Assembly: GCA_023431215.1 (NCBI GenBank)
Contig: JAEYXR010000083.1
Span: 1 to 26,431 of the forward strand
Length of the DNA stretch: 26,431 nucleotides
Direction of reading: 5' to 3'
From: Bacillota bacterium
GTDB taxonomy: Bacteria > Bacillota > Clostridia > Oscillospirales > Ruminococcaceae
The number at the start of each line of letters is the position of its first letter. Within the stretch, counting starts at the first letter, position 1. Shown one piece after another: positions 22,417 through 26,431 of the stretch. The notes under the pieces are model-generated. The model was not told the origin of the DNA, searched no databases, and saw only the letters and a list, made by a program, of their open reading frames with translations. The position numbers and the translations under genes are program-made.

Positions 22417-22463
22417 AAAAACAGGCGCCCCGTTCAGATATTTCTGAGCAGGGCGCCTGTTTT
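22417..22463. terminator. Terminator of the sortase-pilus operon (bidirectional)
   Basis: AAAACAGGCGCCC and GGGCGCCTGTTTT form a perfect 13-base outer stem, with an inner TCAGA/TCTGA stem. It lies directly between the convergent pilT and pepT stops and can serve both. Confidence 0.9.
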
Positions 22464-22475
22464 ATGGGTATGATA

Positions 22476-23696
22476 TCATTGGGAGTAAATTTCAACGATT
22501 CTTAATAGTAACTCTACCACCTTTTCCATGGACTGTACGGGGATACATTCATATGGACCATGGAAATTCAGGCCTCCGGTGCATAGATTGGGGCAGGGCA
22601 GACCCATGAAAGAAAGCCTTGCGCCATCGGTACCGCCGCGGATAGGTGTCACAAGGGGAGTGATTCCAACATCTTCCATAGCATGCTTGGCGTTATCGAT
22701 TAAATGAAAGTGAGGTAAAATCTGCTCTTTCATGTTGCGGTAGCTATCAGAGATGCAAGCGTCTATGGTACCTTTTCCATAAACAGAGTTAAGGTATTCC
22801 ACCGCACGGGCAAAATAAACCTTTTTCTCCTCAAACTTTTTTGGGTCGTGGTCACGAATAATATAGTCCATAAAAACCTTTTCTACATTACCGTGCATTT
22901 CGTCCAAATGAAAGAAGCCTTCATATCCTTCGGTATGTGCGGGGTTTTGGACAGCGGGAAGAAGCCGTTGCAGCTCCATTGCAACCAAAAGAGCATTTAC
23001 CATTTTATTTTTGGCAGAGCCTGGATGAACACTTTTGCCATAAACAGTTACGCGTGCACCGGCAGCATTAAAATTTTCATACTCCAGTTCACCCAAGGCA
23101 CCACCATCTACAGTATAAGCAAAATTTGCACCAAAACCCTTTACATCAAAAAATTCTGGGCCGTTACCTACTTCTTCATCCGGAGTAAAGGCAATTTTAA
23201 TAGTTCCGTGAGGAATTTCAGTGTGAGTAAGCAGATGCTCCGCCATGGTCATTATTTCAGCGATGCCTGCCTTATCGTCTGCACCCAGCAAGGTTGTGCC
23301 ATCAGTTACAATCAAGTCTGTGCCTTTACACTGACTAAGCTCGGGAAACTGTGCAGGAGACATGGTAATACCCAATTGCTTATTCAGGGTGATTTCACCG
23401 CCATCATAGTTTGGAATTATTTGCGGCTTAATGTCTTTACCACTGCAGGCGGGGGCAGTATCCATATGAGCAATAAAGCCGAGTGTGGGCAACTCTTTTT
23501 TGGTGGTGGCAGGTATTGTAGCATACACATAGGCATGCTTAGATACCATTACATCCTTAGCACCCATTTCAGTCAGTTCCTGAGCCAAAAGCCTTGCCAA
23601 TGCCCACTGCTTTTCTGTACTTGGTACAGTAGCCACATCACCCCCTGACTGCGTATCAAAAGATACGTATTTTAAAAACCGTTGCGTAATATTCAT
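22476..23696 (-). CDS. pepT: Peptidase T (tripeptide aminopeptidase)
   Basis: Cytosolic dinuclear-zinc aminopeptidase (M20B) that removes the N-terminal residue of tripeptides. The 406-residue product has the metal-site residues at the positions expected for PepT: His77 and Asp79 in AHMDTAP, Asp140 in LGADDKAG, Glu174-Glu175 in TPDEEVG, Asp197 in VDGG, and His379 in LNFHGPYE. The in-frame ORF runs 15 codons further upstream through the GGGAGG ribosome binding site, which fixes the start at 23696. It is a single gene, convergent with the pilus operon. Only weak promoter-like hexamers are visible upstream. Confidence 0.95.
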   Translation of the reverse strand: MNITQRFLKYVSFDTQSGGDVATVPSTEKQWALARLLAQELTEMGAKDVMVSKHAYVYATIPATTKKELPTLGFIAHMDTAPACSGKDIKPQIIPNYDGGEITLNKQLGITMSPAQFPELSQCKGTDLIVTDGTTLLGADDKAGIAEIMTMAEHLLTHTEIPHGTIKIAFTPDEEVGNGPEFFDVKGFGANFAYTVDGGALGELEYENFNAAGARVTVYGKSVHPGSAKNKMVNALLVAMELQRLLPAVQNPAHTEGYEGFFHLDEMHGNVEKVFMDYIIRDHDPKKFEEKKVYFARAVEYLNSVYGKGTIDACISDSYRNMKEQILPHFHLIDNAKHAMEDVGITPLVTPIRGGTDGARLSFMGLPCPNLCTGGLNFHGPYECIPVQSMEKVVELLLRIVEIYSQ

Positions 23697-24191
23697 TTTA
23701 AATCCTCCCTTTGGATTATCACGGTGATCTCTATCAAACACTTATAGCGGATGATTCAGATACAGATAAAAGTTAATGCATAGGGTAGTTAGTATGGTAG
23801 ATACTTCCATCCCGGTGCAAAAAATTGCATGCCCCTGCAATGATATTGTATTTATTGTGGCACCGTGTAAAAACCCATTAAAGCATGATATAGTTTGATG
23901 CGCAAATTATCTTTTAGCGCAATATGCTTGAAAAATATTTTTTGGGCAAAGCTAGTGTTTATTACAAATATACCTACTTAAAAGCTTCCAGTCAAGAAAA
24001 GGTTGATAATCTATTGATTTTTTGCGATAATATGTGTATACTTTACAACATAGTATTTAATACTATGTATTATACTATATTAAAATGTATCGTGTTGTAA
24101 TGATATTAATATGTTTGAAGGATGGTATGAAAGTATGAAAAAGGCTATGTCTGCAGAATGGAATACCTCTTGGAACAAAAAGGAGGAGTCT
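23697..24191 (+). promoter_or_regulatory. pepT/hemolysin III intergenic region with promoter and operator-like palindrome
   Basis: This is AT-rich with no convincing gene. A plus-strand promoter is clear: TTGATT (24014-24019) and TATACT (24037-24042), 17 bases apart. A perfect 21-base palindrome (ACATAGTATT-T-AATACTATGT, 24048-24068) sits just where transcription would begin. About 120 bases of leader follow, with an in-frame ATG at 24111 whose Trp-rich extension (to 24191) lacks a good ribosome binding site. On the pepT side (about 23700-23900) I see only short inverted repeats such as TTGCA/TGCAA near 23827-23842. Confidence 0.6.
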
Positions 24192-24842
24192 ATGGATTTT
24201 AATGATATTTGCAAACGGTATACTACCGGTGAAGAAGTGCTCAATGCAGTTTCTCATGGAGTTGGAGCATTGTTTGCCATTGTGGGAACAACCCTGATGG
24301 TGGCAGCGGCAGCTCTTCAGCAAGACTGGTATAAATTGGCGGCCACCATTATCTACGGCTGCTCGTTAATGCTACTATATGTAATGTCCACACTTTATCA
24401 TTCTTTTACAACACGCAGAGTAAAAGAGATATTTAGAATTTTTGATCACTGCAGTATTTTTCTGTTGATAGCGGGTACTTATACGCCGTTTACATTGGTA
24501 AGCCTGAGACAGTCAACAGGGTGGTATTTGTTTGCATTTATTTGGATTTCAACTGTGGTTGGTATTATTTTAAATGCCATCAGTATTGAGCGCTTTAAGT
24601 ATTTTTCTATGGTATGCTATGTAGTAATGGGTTGGTCTGTATTGATAACAATCAGGCCGTTGATTGAAATGTTGACCACAACAGGGCTGTTGCTGTTGGT
24701 TGCAGGCGGCTTGTTTTATACTGTAGGAATTGTATTTTATGCCATGAAAAAGAAACGCTATATGCATGGAATCTGGCATTTCTTTGTTTTGTTTGGAAGC
24801 ATTTGTCACTATTTATGCATTTTGTGGTTTGTAATTCTATAA
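24192..24842 (+). CDS. Hemolysin III/PAQR-family membrane protein
   Basis: A seven-helix membrane protein of the hemolysin III (YqfA/YplQ) family, related to PAQR receptors. The 216-residue product shows EEVLNAVSHGVGAL (14-27), STLYHS, DHCSIFLLIAGTYTPF and a C-terminal HGIWHFFVLFGSICHY. The conserved Ser, Asp and His residues that form the metal site in this superfamily are present. Earlier in-frame ATGs exist (24111, 24135, 24147), but the AAGGAGGAG site directly before 24192 and the normal family length (about 210-220) favour this start. It is a single gene behind its own promoter. The physiological role of bacterial members is poorly known; haemolysis should not be assumed. Confidence 0.9.
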   Translation: MDFNDICKRYTTGEEVLNAVSHGVGALFAIVGTTLMVAAAALQQDWYKLAATIIYGCSLMLLYVMSTLYHSFTTRRVKEIFRIFDHCSIFLLIAGTYTPFTLVSLRQSTGWYLFAFIWISTVVGIILNAISIERFKYFSMVCYVVMGWSVLITIRPLIEMLTTTGLLLLVAGGLFYTVGIVFYAMKKKRYMHGIWHFFVLFGSICHYLCILWFVIL

Positions 24843-24946
24843 CTAATATAAAAACAACTCTTTTTTGCACAATTATAAGGTATTAATAATGAAGTTATAC
24901 TAACTTTTGCAAAGTATAAAAACGTTTACTATAAACAAGGTTAAAC

Positions 24947-24986
24947 AAAAAGCGATAACCGTATTTCTTACCGGTTATCGCTTTTT
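24947..24986. terminator. Bidirectional terminator between hemolysin III and nth genes
   Basis: AAAAAGCGATAACCG and CGGTTATCGCTTTTT form a perfect 15-base stem with a 10-base loop. It lies 8 bases beyond the nth stop on the minus strand and about 105 bases after the hemolysin III stop. Confidence 0.9.
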
Positions 24987-24994
24987 ATGTGCAC

Positions 24995-25630
24995 TTATAA
25001 TGATTTCTTTTTACCGGGACAAATATCAGCCAAAGGACAGATTTGACATTGAGGCCGGCGGGCAATGCAGACTTCACGGCCAAAGAGCACAAGGCGGTGG
25101 CAAAAGTCATTGGATTCCTCTGGTGGCAGCAGTGGGCGCAGCTGGTTCTCCACCTTTGCAGCGTCTTTGCTGTCTGTAAGTCCAAGAAGGTTGGTGATGC
25201 GGATACAGTGAGTATCACATACAATGGCAGGCTTACCAAAAATATCACCAACAACCAAATTTGCAGTTTTTCGTCCAATGCCCGGTAATTTGAGAAGCTC
25301 CTCAATTGTATCAGGAACTTCACCACCAAAGTCAGAAATCAACATTTGCGAAATGGCAATAATATCTTTTGCTTTGGTTTTGTAAAGACCACAGGACTTG
25401 ATGATTTGCTCCACATCTTCTAACCTTGCTGCTGCAAAATCGGGGATTGAGGGATATTTGCGAAACAGCTCAACGGTAACAATATTGACTCGTTCATCGG
25501 TACATTGTGCAGCTAATCTGGTAGCAATAAGCAATTCATGTGGCTTGGTGTAGAGCAGAGAGCACTGTGCACCTGGGTAGCGCTCTGTTAATCGCTTAAT
25601 AGCTTCCAGAGCACGTTGTTTTTTTGTCAT
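24995..25630 (-). CDS. nth: Endonuclease III
   Basis: Base-excision repair DNA glycosylase/AP lyase for oxidised pyrimidines. The 211-residue product matches E. coli Nth in length and layout. The helix-hairpin-helix LPGIGRKTANLV (115-126) carries the catalytic Lys121. Asp139 lies in CDTHCIRITNLLGL. The C-terminal [4Fe-4S] ligands Cys188, Cys195, Cys198 and Cys204 have the expected 6-2-5 spacing. AAGGAG precedes the ATG. It starts 28 bases after the chromate transporter gene and ends at a strong terminator, so it is probably read from the same transcript. Confidence 0.95.
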   Translation of the reverse strand: MTKKQRALEAIKRLTERYPGAQCSLLYTKPHELLIATRLAAQCTDERVNIVTVELFRKYPSIPDFAAARLEDVEQIIKSCGLYKTKAKDIIAISQMLISDFGGEVPDTIEELLKLPGIGRKTANLVVGDIFGKPAIVCDTHCIRITNLLGLTDSKDAAKVENQLRPLLPPEESNDFCHRLVLFGREVCIARRPQCQICPLADICPGKKKSL

Positions 25631-25658
25631 TATAAATCACTCCTTGCAGATAAACAAC

Positions 25659-26249
25659 TTAGGCAATCAACCCTGGCAAAATACCATAGGCAACCATACC
25701 CAAACCAGCTGAAATAAGAATTAAAAAGGCCGGATGTATTTTTCTAAAACGAAGAAATATACCTAATATAATAAGGAACAGCACAAATGCAGTTACATTG
25801 ACAGTAATGGTTCCCAAATGCCAGTTAAAACCATACTGACTTTCCTGTAGAAGGATTGAACGGCCAAGAGAATAGGCTGCAGAGGCAATTAAACCTAAAA
25901 CTGCAGGGCGGATACCGGAAAGCGCACCTTTAACATAAGGGTTACTGCTGAATTTTGTGAAGATTTTGGCAACCAGAATAATAATAATTACAGAAGGAAG
26001 AACCACACCCAACGTGGCAAAAGCGGCGCCAATGAGCCCACCTTTTTCCATACCGATAAAAGTTGCAATATTGACTGCAAAGGGCCCTGGTGTAGATTCG
26101 CTGATGGCTATAAAATCGATAAGCTGATCGGTAGTAATCCAGCCCGCACCAAGAACACGGTCAGTTATCATAGGAATCATTGCATAACCGCCACCAAAGG
26201 TAAACAGGCCTATTTGGAAAAAAGTAAAAAACAGTTGAAGCAGCAGCAT
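25659..26249 (-). CDS. chrA: Chromate transporter, half-size subunit (CHR family)
   Basis: Membrane protein of the chromate ion transporter family, 196 residues with about six helices. This is the half-size (short-chain) form that works as a pair with a second half encoded beside it. The family signature is at the start (FFQIGLFTFGGGYAMIPMI) and again in ISESTPGPFAVNIATFIG. The start codon follows directly on the stop of the partner gene (TAA then ATG), and the AAAGGAGGG site lies inside that partner. Family members export chromate in some bacteria. In anaerobes without chromate exposure the natural substrate is uncertain. Confidence 0.9.
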   Translation of the reverse strand: MLLLQLFFTFFQIGLFTFGGGYAMIPMITDRVLGAGWITTDQLIDFIAISESTPGPFAVNIATFIGMEKGGLIGAAFATLGVVLPSVIIIILVAKIFTKFSSNPYVKGALSGIRPAVLGLIASAAYSLGRSILLQESQYGFNWHLGTITVNVTAFVLFLIILGIFLRFRKIHPAFLILISAGLGMVAYGILPGLIA

Positions 26250-26431
26250 TTAGTTACCCTCCTTTGCGGTGTGAATACCTTTGTAGGTTAATAGACCGAT
26301 GAGTGCAGCTGCCACTAAAATGAGAATAACATCAATACCAACAAAGGCGGCGCAAACAAAAGAGGCAAAAATTATGGATAAGTTTAATAAAGAGGGCTTA
26401 CTGTGTTTTGCCAGCTTTAACACTGCAGAAA
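26250..26431 (-). CDS. chrA: Chromate transporter, partner half (3' end only)
   Basis: Partial gene: the window holds its last 60 codons. The reading frame ends KPSLLNLSIIFASFVCAAFV, then GIDVILILVAAALIGLLTYK and a short polar tail (GIHTAKEGN). These are two hydrophobic helices as at the end of CHR subunits. It adjoins the complete half-size chrA without a gap, the standard tandem arrangement of short-chain CHR pairs. Its start lies outside the window. Assignment rests on position and hydrophobic pattern more than on the motif-bearing N-terminus, which is not visible. Confidence 0.75.
   Translation of the reverse strand, partial: SAVLKLAKHSKPSLLNLSIIFASFVCAAFVGIDVILILVAAALIGLLTYKGIHTAKEGN

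Noticed and set aside
22848..23648. 266-codon plus-strand open frame opposite pepT
   Set aside because: It is antisense to a clearly functional pepT with all metal ligands. Its translation has no family resemblance and it has no ribosome binding site.
24111..24191. Trp-containing in-frame stretch before the hemolysin III gene, considered as a leader peptide or N-terminal extension
   Set aside because: It has no strong ribosome binding site. The AAGGAGGAG before 24192 and normal family length favour the later start. It is in frame and does not end in a stop, so it is not an attenuator-type leader.
1..26431. CRISPR arrays, tRNA or rRNA genes, insertion sequences, prophage or toxin-antitoxin pairs
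   Set aside because: Looked for on both strands by eye; no repeat arrays, cloverleaf-like segments, transposase motifs or paired small toxin-like genes were seen.

Overview
The window looks like a chromosomal segment of a low-to-moderate GC, Gram-positive anaerobe of the class Clostridia, probably close to Oscillospiraceae/Ruminococcaceae. The reasons are strong AGGAGG-type ribosome binding sites on nearly every gene, a CIRCE element, a sortase, a lipobox lipoprotein and DUF4860/DUF362 proteins, with nothing that points to an outer membrane. The family assignment is inference. I see no rRNA, tRNA, CRISPR array, insertion sequence or phage gene.

Layout. (1) 5-4315, minus strand: a complete Leloir galactose operon galK-galT-galE-galM, divergent from an AraC-family regulator (4645-5481). 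(2) 5679-6259: a small heat-shock protein with a near-perfect CIRCE operator upstream and a strong terminator downstream. (3) 6501-9342, minus: an exported protein of unknown function, nicotinate phosphoribosyltransferase and uridine phosphorylase, apparently one operon for pyridine-nucleotide and nucleoside salvage. (4) 9495-10868, minus: an NSS-family sodium symporter. Divergent from it are a DUF362 iron-sulfur-type protein broken by an in-frame TAA, and a patatin-like phospholipase. (5) 13132-14484, minus: a MATE exporter. (6) 14709-22463: a BTAD-type regulator with a degenerate GGDEF-like tail, divergent from a tight eight-gene plus-strand run. (7) 22476-26431: peptidase T (minus), a hemolysin III/PAQR-like membrane protein (plus), and a minus-strand unit of two half-size chromate transporters and endonuclease III.

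The most interesting part is region 6. One promoter (about 16037-16065) and one terminator (22417-22463) bracket sortase, transglutaminase-like lipoprotein, PilC/GspF platform protein, four small membrane-anchored pseudopilin-like proteins and a PilT-type ATPase. Gaps run from a 4-base overlap to 58 bases. The ATPase carries the AIRNxIRE motif of retraction ATPases. No extension ATPase (PilB/GspE) and no prepilin peptidase lie in the window, and only one of the four small proteins has a canonical prepilin cleavage motif. This reads as a non-canonical cell-surface pseudopilus locus with surface-modifying enzymes built in. Its function cannot be told from sequence alone.
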